A stretch of 64,000 nucleotides of DNA from a bacterium. Lineage in GTDB: Bacteria > Zhuqueibacterota > Zhuqueibacteria > Zhuqueibacterales > Geothermadaptataceae. The notes under the pieces were generated by a model that saw only the letters and a list, made by a program, of their open reading frames with translations, was not told the origin of the DNA and searched no databases. A program made the translations under genes and the position numbers. Positions within the stretch are counted from its first letter, which is position 1. The number at the start of each line of letters is the position of its first letter. The stretch is taken from assembly GCA_024275575.1 (NCBI GenBank), contig JAJRYV010000009.1:19799-83798 (forward strand), given 5' to 3'. Of this stretch, positions 1-9,228 are shown piece by piece.

Positions 1-47
1 TGAGAAAGAATACTGAAACTGAATTACCTGATAAGGAGATTTTGTAG
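1..47 (+). CDS. 3' tail of an upstream gene (partial)
   Basis: The frame that ends in TAG at 45-47 is open from the window edge and reads RKNTETELPDKEIL before the stop. The TAG shares its last base with the GTG start of the next gene (TAGTG). The same one-base stop/start overlap (TAATG) occurs twice more in this window, at 6877 and 10243, so a translationally coupled upstream gene is plausible. Only 15 codons are visible and no family can be named. Confidence 0.4.
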   Translation, partial: RKNTETELPDKEIL

Positions 48-1195
48 TGTTTTATAGCCCGATCTGTAAATTTAATGCTTTGGTTTTGCTGGGTGTAGTC
101 ATTTTCTCATGCAGTAGAAAACCTGATCACACATTAGTGCCGGGCGCTGTGGTCAACTATTCACCTGCAAGCAGCGGCTGCTACATCGGTTCGCCCAGTC
201 TGGCGGTTTTGCCCAATGGTGATTATGTCGCTTCACATGATTTTTTTGGGCCCAAGGCTGATCATAAAACCAGCCCGACTTCGCTGGTGTTTATTTCCAA
301 AGATCGCGGCGTAACCTGGCAAAAAATTGCTGAGATCAATCCTCTTTTCTGGGGCAAGCTTTTCGTGCATCAGGGAGCGCTCTATATTCTCGGCACCCGC
401 CATGAATATGGCGATATACTCATCCGCCGTTCCGATGATGGCGGGCATCGCTGGAGCGAACCCAAATCTTCTGAGACCGGCATTCTCAAAAGGGGGCCAT
501 ACCATTGTGCGCCGTGCCGCATTATTATTCATAATGGCCGCATCTGGCGTAGTTTTGAGCTTGCACAAGGCGAGCGACCTCAATGGTCGGCGCTGGTCAC
601 TTCCGCGTCGGTCGATGCGGATTTACTTGCGGCTGACAACTGGACTTTCAGCGCCCCCTACCAACATCCGTGGTCCGAATCTCAGTGGATCGAAGGCAAC
701 CTCATCGAATCGCCGGCCGGAGAATTGCTTAATATCTTGCGCACGAACCGCCAGGGCGATGACAGGGCGGCCATAACCCACGTCGCAGAGGACGGTCTTT
801 CTTTGTCGCACGACCATGAAAAAGATATCATCGATATGCCCGGCGGCGGTGTAAAATTTACCATCCGCTTTGACGAAATATCAGGGCTCTACTGGTCCAT
901 CGTTAGCAAACAAACCGACCCCGCCGCCTATCGCAATAACCTGATGTTGATCTCTTCCCGGGATTTACGCCGCTGGACGGTTGTATCGCCGCTGCTTTTT
1001 CACGCCGACAGGGAAAAGCATGCTTGGCAATATATCGACTGGTTATTTGACGGCGATGATATCGTTTTCCTCAGCCGCACCGCTTTTGATGATGGTCTCG
1101 GCGGTGCGCACCGGGCCCACGACGCCAACTATTTGACTTTTCATCGCATCCGGGATTTTCGCGCACGACCATCCGGTTTGCTGGATATGAAATGA
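47..1195 (+). CDS. sialidase-like (BNR/Asp-box) lipoprotein
   Basis: This is probably a secreted exo-sialidase-type glycosidase, or at least a six-bladed beta-propeller anchored in a membrane. The N-terminus is a lipoprotein signal with the likely lipidated Cys at residue 22 (VIFSC). Two Asp boxes are visible: SKDRGVTW at residues 84-91 and SDDGGHRW at 129-136. I do not see a clear FRIP motif or the full arginine triad, so true sialic acid cleavage is not proven and another BNR-propeller role is possible. The GTG start is supported by AGGAG at 34-38, eight bases upstream. The genes that follow (ceramidase family, GH92 mannosidase) suggest a role in breaking down complex glycans or glycolipids. 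Confidence 0.7.
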   Translation: MFYSPICKFNALVLLGVVIFSCSRKPDHTLVPGAVVNYSPASSGCYIGSPSLAVLPNGDYVASHDFFGPKADHKTSPTSLVFISKDRGVTWQKIAEINPLFWGKLFVHQGALYILGTRHEYGDILIRRSDDGGHRWSEPKSSETGILKRGPYHCAPCRIIIHNGRIWRSFELAQGERPQWSALVTSASVDADLLAADNWTFSAPYQHPWSESQWIEGNLIESPAGELLNILRTNRQGDDRAAITHVAEDGLSLSHDHEKDIIDMPGGGVKFTIRFDEISGLYWSIVSKQTDPAAYRNNLMLISSRDLRRWTVVSPLLFHADREKHAWQYIDWLFDGDDIVFLSRTAFDDGLGGAHRAHDANYLTFHRIRDFRARPSGLLDMK

Positions 1196-1487
1196 TGATA
1201 ATAATCAAAAACGAGGTCAGTCAGCCGGATATTTTTTTTAAAACTCAAAGCCGACGATAATCAAACCATTTGTTACAATTCGTGAAGGTCTCATACTTGC
1301 TCATCATTTACAAAATCGCGACCTTGATTTAACTGTTGCCAATCCTCTGCGCCTCAAAATTGTTCGGTAGTGTCAAAATGTGCATGGAAAAATGAACGAC
1401 AGGAAGTGCGTCGCACTTTTTTTGTCGTGTGAAAAATCGTAAAAAAAAATGATAGTTTTATATTCTTTATTCTATGAAAGATTAAAA
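1196..1487. other. intergenic stretch with a dispersed repeat
   Basis: No gene is supported here. A short open stretch in the plus frame ending with TAG at 1368-1370 reads like protein (IKPFVTIREGLILAHHLQ) but has no start, so it may be a gene remnant. Its stop falls at the left edge of the dispersed repeat listed separately (1366-1440). Confidence 0.5.
1366..1440 (+). repeat. dispersed repeat, copy A (partner at 28439)
   Basis: The sequence from GGTAGTGTCAA through GTGTGAAAAATCG closely matches 28439-28513 in the same orientation. Both copies carry TGGAAAAATGAA, a short purine stretch and the palindrome AAGTGCG-N-CGCACTT (here 1404-1418). Both sit 35 to 50 bases before the start codon of a plus-strand gene. 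The family is not recognised; it could be a small non-autonomous mobile element or a shared regulatory leader. Confidence 0.7.
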
Positions 1488-2747
1488 ATGAAAAGAAAAA
1501 TTATCTGCTGTTTTATTGCCATTTTATTCGTTCCTTTTTTGCTCAAAGCGGGTACGGGTTTTAAAGTCGGGGCAGCCTCGCGCAACGTTACACCGCAGCC
1601 GTTGCTGCCGGTATCGGGTGGCGTCGGTATCCCTCAAAAGGCAACTGTTCAAAAAGGCGAGTTATCTGTGCGGGCGCTCATTTTTGAAAACGGGCAAACG
1701 CGTATTGCGCTGGTGAGTATCGACAATTTGGGCTGGCCGGCTGTGCTCGGGGACCGGGTGCGTGCGCTGGTCAATGACATTCCTCCGGAAAATATTCTCA
1801 TCAGCGCGACGCATACCCACAGCGCCCCCGATGCCTACGGTTTTGCCGATGAAAGCGGCCAAAGCGGTGTCGACCTCGAGTATCTCGATTTCTGTGTTCG
1901 GCAAATGGCTGCTGCAATTCAGGAAGCGTTCGGCAGCCGGCAAGCCGCAAAATTGAAAATCGCCGTCGGTGAGGCGCGCGGGCAAATCGCGTTTAATTAT
2001 TACGCCGAGCATCTTTATGATCCGCGCTGTGGTGTGATTCAGGCACTGACGAATGATGGCAAAACCATCGCAACGTTAGTCAATTATGCCGTGCATCCCG
2101 AAGTTTTGGGCAACGAACAAGGCATTCTCAGTCCTGATCTTTGCGGCCCATTGTACGATCGCATCGAGAAAAAAACCGGCGGTTTGGCTATTTTTATTAA
2201 TGGGGCACAGGGCGGTATGGTCACCGCTGATACGCGCGACGGCAAGGGTGGAGAAAATAATACCTGGGAAGAATGCATTCGCATCGGTGAACTCCTGGCG
2301 GATGAAGCGTTGCGTATAATCGAACCGGCTGAAACTCTCGAAAATCCGGCGCTTTACTGTCTGAGCCGTCGAGTTGAATTCCCCCTCGAATCACCCCTGT
2401 TGCGCGCCGTTTTGCAAAATGCCGTTTTGCAATATCCGGTCAGGTCAAATCACACTATCGCAGCGTCCGTCAATCTGCTCGAAATCGGGCCCGCGCAAAT
2501 TCTCACAATTCCAGGTGAAGCCCTGCCCAATATCGGCTATTTTTTAAAACGCAAAATGAATACGAAATTCCCATTTTTGTTTGGTTTGACTAACGATGCT
2601 TTCGGTTATATTTTGAGCTGTATCGATTTCGCCAGTTTCAAACGATACAATTACATCAGTCGCACCAGTCTCGGTGAAATGACCGGCGAAATATTTATCG
2701 AAGAAGCGCTGAAAATGATTGCGGAGACTCGGGCTTTCATTAAATAA
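1488..2747 (+). CDS. neutral/alkaline ceramidase-family secreted protein
   Basis: The family hydrolyses the amide bond of ceramide using a zinc site, although many bacterial members with only the N-terminal domain have no proven substrate. A signal peptide (KRKIICCFIAILFVPFLLKA) precedes the domain opening FKVGAASRNVTPQ. The metal-site segment ISATHTHSAPDAYG matches the family's THTHSGP region, and VNYAVHPEVLG is also typical. At about 419 residues it is the catalytic part only, lacking the C-terminal immunoglobulin-like domain of full ceramidases. The segment NGAQGGM differs from the common GAQGD form. I chose the ATG at 1488 because it directly precedes the signal peptide; the upstream ATG at 1449 lies at the edge of the repeat. 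Confidence 0.75.
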   Translation: MKRKIICCFIAILFVPFLLKAGTGFKVGAASRNVTPQPLLPVSGGVGIPQKATVQKGELSVRALIFENGQTRIALVSIDNLGWPAVLGDRVRALVNDIPPENILISATHTHSAPDAYGFADESGQSGVDLEYLDFCVRQMAAAIQEAFGSRQAAKLKIAVGEARGQIAFNYYAEHLYDPRCGVIQALTNDGKTIATLVNYAVHPEVLGNEQGILSPDLCGPLYDRIEKKTGGLAIFINGAQGGMVTADTRDGKGGENNTWEECIRIGELLADEALRIIEPAETLENPALYCLSRRVEFPLESPLLRAVLQNAVLQYPVRSNHTIAASVNLLEIGPAQILTIPGEALPNIGYFLKRKMNTKFPFLFGLTNDAFGYILSCIDFASFKRYNYISRTSLGEMTGEIFIEEALKMIAETRAFIK

Positions 2748-2979
2748 TGCTACGGAACCCGTCTGTCTGTTGATATTGGAAGCATCTCATTCAGCACATC
2801 AGGCGGACGCTGAGCCTGTTTGTGCTAAGCTTGCCGGACTGGGATGCAACCCCCTGTGGAATTGGTTTAGACAGGCTCAGCCACCAGCTTAGGCAAACTC
2901 AGGGAGGTTTCTCTGGCGTACGCCGAATAGTTACTATTGAAAAACCATGGATGAGAAATATTCGAACGGCGGACATTCA
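2748..2979. repeat. intergenic with REP-like inverted repeat
   Basis: CTGAGCCTGT at 2810-2819 is matched by its exact complement ACAGGCTCAG at 2871-2880. Between and after them lie AAGCTTGCC and a variant CAGCTTAGGC. These words resemble the REP-like elements at about 8.9, 27.0 and 55.5 kb. No gene is seen in this gap. Confidence 0.5.
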
Positions 2980-5340
2980 ATGATTATGAAAAAGGTGTTG
3001 CTGTTTGTTGTCGGAGTGATTTTACTCATGCTGGCGATCCCGGGCGCAGTGGTGCTTTACTATCAGCGCATTATCGACGGGCCGGCGCGGCAGTTGGCGG
3101 CGCCGGTTCAGCCTGGCCGGCTCGGCCGCTGGGTGAATCCATTCATCGGCACCGGCGGGGTCCCATGGGTATGCGGCAATAATTACCCCGGTGCCTCACT
3201 GCCTTACGGCATGCTCCGGCTCAGCCCGGAAACAGCCTCGCTGCTGATCGACAAACGGGCATTGAATACCTCCGGTTATTTTTACGGTGATAACAAAATC
3301 ATCGGTTTCAGCCATACCCGCCTCGGCGGTACCGGCGCAATAGAAGGCGGCCATTTCCGCTTGTTTCCGGTGGCCGGCAAAGTGATACAATCCATGATTT
3401 CCGGCGAAACCTGTGCTGCTTTTTCCCATCGTGATGAAGCCGCATTTCCGGGTTATTATGCAGTAAAATTATCCGGCCCCGGAATTCTTGTGGAACTGAC
3501 GGCGACGCAGCGGGCGGGGTATCACCGCTATACATTTCCTGCCGGCAAAATTCCTCATCTTTTGCTCGATATCGGCAGCGCCCTGGGAACCGGCACGAGT
3601 AAAAACGGCAGTGTACAAGTGGCGGCGGAAACCGGCGAGGCGCAGGGTTCAGTAACAACTTTCGGCTCATTTTCCGGCCGTTATGGTGGCAGTACGGTTT
3701 TTTTTGCGGCGAAGTCAAATCCGCCCTTTTCCGGGTTCTCTGTGTGGAACGGTGGCAAGCGCCTGCCGAATCAATCATCTGCCGCAGGCGATTCGTTGAG
3801 TGTCGATTTGCAATATTCTTTATCTGATATGCCGTCGGTTGTTGAACTCAAACTGGCCATCTCCTACGTCAGTCTCGCCAATGCCCGCGCCAACCTTGAA
3901 GTAGAGACTGCCGGGATTGGTTTTGAGACGATTGTCGCCAGGGCAAAACAGACCTGGGAAAACAAGCTGGGCCTCATCGAACTGCATGGCGGTAGTGATA
4001 AACAAAAAGCAATTTTCTATACCGCGCTCTATCGTACTTTTCAGATGCCGACAGTATTCAACGATTGTAATAATGAATATCGTGGATTCGATAAGAAAAT
4101 ACACCGAGCGCAGGGCTATCGCTATTTTACTGATTTATCGCTCTGGGATACTTTTCGCACAGCTCATCCACTGTACAACCTCATCGCGCCGCATGACCAG
4201 CGCGATATGGTTTTTTCTCTGCTGCAAATGAAAGAGCAGGGGGGGTGGCTGCCGCGCTGGCCTTCCGGTTACGGTTACACCAACTCCATGCTGGGTACGC
4301 CGGCTGATATTGTTATTGCGGAATCGTACCTGAAAGGCCTGCGCGATTTTGATGCACAAAGCGCTTATGCCGCGATGAAACAAACCGCACTGGCGCCGAC
4401 GCCGTACGGAGCTGTGTTTTCCGGCCGTGAGGGTGTTGAGCATTATTTAAACTACCAATATTGTCCTTCCGATTTGATGCGTGAAGCAGTATCGCGCACG
4501 TTTGAATTTGGCTGGGCTGATGCGGCCATTGCCAATTTCGCCTCAGCGCTGGGCTACGAGCAGGATGCACAGCGCTTTCGTAAACATGCCCGCTACTACA
4601 AAAACCTCTGGAACCCGGCGACCCGGTATTTTCAGCCGAAAGATTCGCAGGCCTTATTTTCTGAAAAGTTCAAACCGTTATTGCTCAGCTACGTGGATTG
4701 GGAGCGTGGATATACCGACGACTATGTCGAGGGCAATGCGCTACAATGGCGCTGGGCTGCTTTTTATGACGCAGAGGGCATGATCTCACTTTTTAAAGAT
4801 AAGTCTTATTTTATCGCCGAGCTGGAGGCGTTTTTTAGCCGCACCAATAAAGAAATCGGCCGCTGGTATCCGGGCACGGGATATTGGCACGGCAATCAGC
4901 CCGACCTGCATGCGGCTTACCTGTTCAACACCGCCGGCAGGCCTGACCTCACTCAGAAATGGGTGCGCCATCTGCTGGAAACCAAGTATGATACGACCGC
5001 CGTCGGGCTGGACGGCAATGACGATGGCGGCTCCCTTTCCGCCTGGTATGTTTTTAGCGCTCTCGGCTTCTATCCGATACCCGGGACCGACCGCTATCAG
5101 GTTGCAGCGCCGCTTTTCTCCCGAGCGGATGTGCGTGTCGCGGGCGGGGTGCTGAGGATCGTGGCCGACAATGCTTCTTCACAAAATATTTATGTTCGTA
5201 ACCTGTGGCTTAACGATTCATTGCTGACACGTCGGTGGCTAAAACATGCGGAACTGGTGCGGGGCGGTGAATTACGTTTCGAAATGGCTACCCGGCCGCC
5301 GGCAAAAGGGCGACTGGAAAATGCTGATTTATCTGAATAG
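2980..5340 (+). CDS. glycoside hydrolase family 92 alpha-mannosidase
   Basis: GH92 enzymes are calcium-dependent exo-alpha-mannosidases, mostly acting on alpha-1,2-linked mannose of N-glycans. The family hallmarks are all present: NPFIGTGG and YPGASLPYGM near the N-terminus, SGYFYGDNKIIGFSHTRLGG, SLWDTFRTAHPLYNLI, YVEGNALQWRW, and GNDDGGSLSAWYVFSALGFY near the C-terminus. A single hydrophobic segment (KKVLLFVVGVILLMLAIPGA) at the start is a signal peptide or membrane anchor, so the enzyme acts outside the cytoplasm. The length (786 residues) is normal for the family. I chose ATG 2980 because GGCGGA lies six bases upstream; ATG 2986 is also possible. With the two preceding genes it suggests use of eukaryotic-type glycoconjugates. 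Confidence 0.9.
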   Translation: MIMKKVLLFVVGVILLMLAIPGAVVLYYQRIIDGPARQLAAPVQPGRLGRWVNPFIGTGGVPWVCGNNYPGASLPYGMLRLSPETASLLIDKRALNTSGYFYGDNKIIGFSHTRLGGTGAIEGGHFRLFPVAGKVIQSMISGETCAAFSHRDEAAFPGYYAVKLSGPGILVELTATQRAGYHRYTFPAGKIPHLLLDIGSALGTGTSKNGSVQVAAETGEAQGSVTTFGSFSGRYGGSTVFFAAKSNPPFSGFSVWNGGKRLPNQSSAAGDSLSVDLQYSLSDMPSVVELKLAISYVSLANARANLEVETAGIGFETIVARAKQTWENKLGLIELHGGSDKQKAIFYTALYRTFQMPTVFNDCNNEYRGFDKKIHRAQGYRYFTDLSLWDTFRTAHPLYNLIAPHDQRDMVFSLLQMKEQGGWLPRWPSGYGYTNSMLGTPADIVIAESYLKGLRDFDAQSAYAAMKQTALAPTPYGAVFSGREGVEHYLNYQYCPSDLMREAVSRTFEFGWADAAIANFASALGYEQDAQRFRKHARYYKNLWNPATRYFQPKDSQALFSEKFKPLLLSYVDWERGYTDDYVEGNALQWRWAAFYDAEGMISLFKDKSYFIAELEAFFSRTNKEIGRWYPGTGYWHGNQPDLHAAYLFNTAGRPDLTQKWVRHLLETKYDTTAVGLDGNDDGGSLSAWYVFSALGFYPIPGTDRYQVAAPLFSRADVRVAGGVLRIVADNASSQNIYVRNLWLNDSLLTRRWLKHAELVRGGELRFEMATRPPAKGRLENADLSE

Positions 5341-6070
5341 CCACGCACTTTAACATGTGGAATATTACCAGATCAATAATAGCTGAAGTACCAGATAAAG
5401 CTCACTTGACCCGGCAACATTATTCTCAGCGACAGGGGATTTTTTTCTGCCATTTTTATTGAGATGCTATCACGAAATTATTTGATAAATCCTGTTACTG
5501 CTATTGCCGGAAAGAGCAATTTTTTTAATACCTTTCAGAAAATAAAAGCCTCGCAACTTTCCAATCTCTATAAATTTATGCTGTCATGAATTCTATGTTA
5601 TGCAAATTATAAGGTTTACAATCAAAGATATTGCATTATAATTAATACTTATAGTTTATTTTAAATAATATAATATATTATTTATAATGAACTTGTCTGA
5701 TATTTTTTTCGTCTTTTTTTAATTGTATTTTCGGAATTTTTTACATTTATTCGAATTAGCGCTACCTCATGATCTCACCAGCATTGAAAGAGAGTTTTTG
5801 TAATTTAAGTTTAATAAAAACAGTAGTAGATGTCAATATTAGAGCTGATAAAGCTTATTTTTGTTTGCATAAATTATAATAATGATCCTAAAAGATTTTA
5901 TATCAAAATGCAAAGCTTCTAATTGTTTTAAAAAACCTGCTCTTAGGTGGTGGGAATCTCCCCATGTAAGGGTTGAAAAAAGACTCGCACAACAGCATGA
6001 ATTCAGCAAATTCATAATATTAATATGAATAATAAAATTCATCGTCCCATAAACAAACAGAGGAACTGAC
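5341..6070. other. AT-rich intergenic region upstream of the cytochrome operon
   Basis: No coding region is supported. The centre (about 5560-5760) is strongly AT-rich, with long T and A runs and ATAATATAATATATTATTTATAATG near 5665-5690, and probably contains the promoter of the redox operon that starts at 6071. I cannot name specific -35/-10 boxes with confidence. Confidence 0.5.
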
Positions 6071-6877
6071 GTGAACATACTTGAACAAACACGGCAGCTG
6101 GTGGAACGTTTAAAAACGAGGGTATTTTCAATGAAATTACCATGGCGAAACTTTCCTGAACAAATCCGGCGTCTGATCGTTGTGTGGAGTTTTCTTATCA
6201 TTCTGCCATTTTTTATTCGTTCGCTTTTGATCCCGGCCGATTTTGGGAAATACGGTCATTTCCGTGCTTCGGCAGTCGAGGAGGCCATCGCGAAAGAGAT
6301 GAAGTATGCCGGGCATGCGATCTGTTATGATTGCCACGATGAGGAAGTAGAAAGTAAAATGGTCGGTGTGCATAAAAATGTCAACTGCGAGGTTTGCCAC
6401 GGTCCGGCGGCGGCGCATGTTGAAGATGATGAAATCAAACCCCGCGCCCCGCGGGAAAGGGATTCCTGCCCGTTGTGCCACGAATATCTTTCTTCGCGGC
6501 CGACCGGTTTTCCACAAATTATCTCTGATTCGCATGAACCGATGAAAGCATGCATCAGTTGTCACGATCCGCATAACCCGCGCGGTAAGGAAATGGCCAA
6601 AGAATGCGGCGGCTGTCACGCGGAAATTGCCAGCACGAAATCGCTTTCAAAACATGTGAACATCCCCTGCGAAAAATGCCACGAAACACCTGAATTGCAT
6701 AAATTACAACCGCGTCTGCATTTGCCCGGCAAACCGTCCAAACGCGAATTCTGCGGCGGTTGCCATGACGTGGAAGCCGATAGCGACATAGCCATACCCC
6801 GCGTCGAATTAGCGACGCATGAAGAAGCCTATGTTTGCTGGCAATGTCATTACCCCCATCTACCGGAGGCGGAATAA
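6071..6877 (+). CDS. octaheme c-type cytochrome, membrane anchored
   Basis: This protein carries electrons on the outer face of the cytoplasmic membrane. It has one N-terminal membrane segment (about residues 33-54) and exactly eight CxxCH haem-binding motifs, with the first Cys at residues 85, 106, 133, 161, 179, 200, 228 and 256. It resembles NrfH/NapC-like and doubled-up multihaem subunits rather than a catalytic nitrite or hydroxylamine reductase, as it is small and every motif is a plain CxxCH. The GTG start has AGAGGA six bases upstream. Its stop overlaps the start of the next gene by one base (TAATG), so it is co-translated with the Fe-S and NrfD subunits. It most likely links the quinone pool to a periplasmic or surface acceptor. 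Confidence 0.88.
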   Translation: MNILEQTRQLVERLKTRVFSMKLPWRNFPEQIRRLIVVWSFLIILPFFIRSLLIPADFGKYGHFRASAVEEAIAKEMKYAGHAICYDCHDEEVESKMVGVHKNVNCEVCHGPAAAHVEDDEIKPRAPRERDSCPLCHEYLSSRPTGFPQIISDSHEPMKACISCHDPHNPRGKEMAKECGGCHAEIASTKSLSKHVNIPCEKCHETPELHKLQPRLHLPGKPSKREFCGGCHDVEADSDIAIPRVELATHEEAYVCWQCHYPHLPEAE

Positions 6878-7665
6878 TGAAAACGAAAGCGAAGAATATG
6901 AAGCGCAGAAAGTTTGTTCAAAAAATGCTGCTTTCCCTGACTGCATTGTCGATGCCGGTAGTGCTCACTGCAAAAGAAAAACTGAAACAGCTGCAAAAAT
7001 GGATTTTAGGCAAGGATTATAACCCCTTCGACCATTATTGGGGCATGGGCATCGACATCAATAAATGTATCGGGTGCGGCCGCTGTGCGGCTGCCTGCAA
7101 GGAAGAAAACGATGTGCCGCAAGCGCCCTTCTTCTTCCGCACCTGGGTGGAGCGCTACCGTATTTTTCATGACGGCGAAGTACGAGTTGACAGCCCAAAC
7201 GGTGCAGTCGATGGTTTTGAAAAGCAAAATATTGAAAAGGGGAAAGTTACGATTCGCAGCTTTTTTGTGCCTAAAATCTGCAATCATTGTGATAATCCGC
7301 CTTGTGTGCAGGTTTGTCCGGTCGGGGCGACATTCAAAACACCTGATGGTGTCATTCTTGTCGACAAAGACTACTGTATCGGCTGCCGTTATTGCGTGCA
7401 GGCTTGCCCCTATGGTGCGCGTTTTATCAATCCAATTAGTAAAACAGCTGATAAATGCACATTCTGTTACCATCGTGTAGTGCAGGGACTGGTTCCGGCA
7501 TGTGTGGAAATGTGCCCGACTCAGGCCCGTGTTTTCGGCGAAATCAAGAAAAAGGCCAGCCCGCTGGTCAGGTTTATGCGTCACCACAAAATCGGCGTTC
7601 TCAAGCCGGCGTTGAATACTGAGCCGAAAGTTTATTATGCGAACCTTGATATGGAGGTAAATTAA
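6877..7665 (+). CDS. Tat-exported 4x[4Fe-4S] electron-transfer subunit (NrfC/HybA-like)
   Basis: This is the electron-transfer subunit of an NrfCD or DmsB-type complex. The N-terminus has a twin-arginine signal (KRRKFVQKMLLSLTA), which indicates folded export. Four cysteine clusters follow: CIGCGRCAAACK, CNHCDNPPCVQVCP, CIGCRYCVQACP and CTFCY with CVEMCP, the arrangement of ferredoxin-like subunits with four [4Fe-4S] clusters. ATG 6877 is chosen because it follows a GGAGGCGGA ribosome site and overlaps the upstream stop; the longer frame from 6835 would lack the correct signal. It would pass electrons between NrfD (next gene) and the octaheme cytochrome (previous gene). Confidence 0.88.
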   Translation: MKTKAKNMKRRKFVQKMLLSLTALSMPVVLTAKEKLKQLQKWILGKDYNPFDHYWGMGIDINKCIGCGRCAAACKEENDVPQAPFFFRTWVERYRIFHDGEVRVDSPNGAVDGFEKQNIEKGKVTIRSFFVPKICNHCDNPPCVQVCPVGATFKTPDGVILVDKDYCIGCRYCVQACPYGARFINPISKTADKCTFCYHRVVQGLVPACVEMCPTQARVFGEIKKKASPLVRFMRHHKIGVLKPALNTEPKVYYANLDMEVN

Positions 7666-8883
7666 TTGGAAGAGATAATTCAACACCTGACGCCGCTTTT
7701 GAAAGAGATCAGCGGTTACATTTATCCCAATGAAATCGAGCTGCACTGGAGCCTTCTCGTTGTTATTTATCCCTATCTGACCGGACTGGTCGCCGGCGCT
7801 TTTATTCTGGCCTCGCTGGTTAAAGTCTTTAATGTCGAAGCCTTGCGTCCGGTTTATCGTATCGCATTGCTGACGGCGCTGGCTTTCATGCTGGTGGCGC
7901 CGCTTTCGCTTCTCGCTCACCTGGGGCATCCGGACAGATCGTTTGAGATTTTTCTGACCCCGAATGTCACCTCGGCCATGGCGATGTTCGGCTTTGTCTA
8001 TTTATGGTACCTGATGGCCGTGCTGTTTCTGGAAATCTGGTTTGATTACCGCCGTGATTTCATTAAATGGGGGCAGGAAGGCAAAGGGCTGAAAAAATGG
8101 TTCTATAAATTCCTCTCTCTTTTTTCAAAAGATGTTTCCCCGAAAGCGCTTGCGTTCGATGATAAAGCAGAAAGGGTGATCACGATTCTTGGAATCCCCT
8201 CAGCATTTTTGCTGCATGGTTACGTGGGTTTTATTTTCGGCTCGGTCAAAGCCAACCCTTTCTGGTCGAGTGTACTCATGCCCATCGTTTTCCTCTTCTC
8301 GGCGATCGTCTCGGGCATTGCCCTGGTTTTGCTGATTTATATGATCATCACGCCGTTTCGCTATAAACAAATCGATGAAAAATGCCTCGATACTCTCGCC
8401 AGCTTTCTCTTTTACGCGATGATCATCGATTTCTCCCTGGAAATCCTCGACTTTATTCACCGTATTTATGAGTCGGAGGAATCGATTCATATCCTTTCGC
8501 AGCTGGTCGCCGGTAAATTGTTTTTCAGCCTGATCATCGTACAGTTGATCATCGGCATGATTATACCGCTGGCGACTATTGCGGCAGTAAAAGCATTCAA
8601 TACTCCGGCGGAACTGAAACGTCTGCTCTATTTTCTTTCAGCCCTTTTAGTGCAGGTCGGCATCTTTTTTACCCGCTGGAATGTCGTCATCGGCGGCCAG
8701 CTTTTCTCCAAGAGCTTCCGCGGTCTGACGGCGTACAAAATGACGTTTTTGGGCATCGAAGGTTTGCTGATGTCCATCGGCATGCTGGTTTTGCCGTTTT
8801 TAATTTTGTATGTGCTATTCAAATTATTACCCCCGTGGAAGGATGCGCCGCCAGCGGCTGAAATCCCTGCTGAAGCGACATAA
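7666..8883 (+). CDS. nrfD: NrfD-family integral membrane quinone-interacting subunit
   Basis: NrfD/PsrC-type subunits exchange electrons with membrane quinones. The product is about 405 residues and is built almost entirely of hydrophobic helices (roughly nine or ten), with LTALAFMLVAPLSLLAHLGHPDR early in the chain, which is typical of the family. It starts with TTG at 7666, immediately after the upstream TAA, and this start is fixed by a strong GGAGGT at 7653-7658. It is the last gene of the operon. No molybdopterin catalytic subunit, hydrogenase or polysulfide reductase gene lies next to it, so its electron partner is unknown. Confidence 0.88.
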   Translation: MEEIIQHLTPLLKEISGYIYPNEIELHWSLLVVIYPYLTGLVAGAFILASLVKVFNVEALRPVYRIALLTALAFMLVAPLSLLAHLGHPDRSFEIFLTPNVTSAMAMFGFVYLWYLMAVLFLEIWFDYRRDFIKWGQEGKGLKKWFYKFLSLFSKDVSPKALAFDDKAERVITILGIPSAFLLHGYVGFIFGSVKANPFWSSVLMPIVFLFSAIVSGIALVLLIYMIITPFRYKQIDEKCLDTLASFLFYAMIIDFSLEILDFIHRIYESEESIHILSQLVAGKLFFSLIIVQLIIGMIIPLATIAAVKAFNTPAELKRLLYFLSALLVQVGIFFTRWNVVIGGQLFSKSFRGLTAYKMTFLGIEGLLMSIGMLVLPFLILYVLFKLLPPWKDAPPAAEIPAEAT

Positions 8884-8893
8884 ATTTCGTGTC

Positions 8894-9030
8894 TGCTCAG
8901 CGTGCGCGAGAGAAGCGTTCCCTGAGCTTGCCGAAGCGATGTCCTGAGCTTGCGAAGGAAGGCACGTTTCGGACAAGTGAGAAGATATCCGCTTCGGCAA
9001 GCTCGTCTACCCTTGTGTGCTGAACGTATA
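8894..9030. repeat. REP-like element with 15-bp inverted repeat
   Basis: GAGCTTGCCGAAGCG at 8924-8938 has a perfect complement at 8990-9004, with a third degraded copy (CTGAGCTTGCGAAGG) between them. The left 45 bases match 55474-55518 at about nine positions in ten. The element lies just after the NrfD gene and could fold into a long hairpin. Confidence 0.75.
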
Positions 9031-9156
9031 CCATAAATCTGCAATAAAGCTGATTGTGCCCCCCAATCTCCGGCGCAATCGGCTGCTTCACTCTGCTGTT
9101 TTTTTTCCTCCTGCATAGTATTACTGAGCCTGCTTGTGAAATCCTCACCGGTTTTA

Positions 9157-9228
9157 CGCAAAGCCGCAAAGCACGCAAAGAAAAGTCAATCTTTCTTTGT
9201 GCATTTCAGTGTTTGCGCCTCTTTGCGT
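9157..9228. repeat. CGCAAAG-type direct and inverted repeats
   Basis: CGCAAAG occurs at 9157-9163, 9165-9171 and 9174-9180, and its complement CTTTGCG at 9221-9227, with TTTGCG at 9212-9217. Repeats of this form are widespread between genes of many bacteria and have no assigned function. Confidence 0.55.

Noticed and set aside
1242..1370. Short open frame before the dispersed repeat
   Set aside because: It has no start codon and no recognisable homology, so I report it only as a possible remnant.
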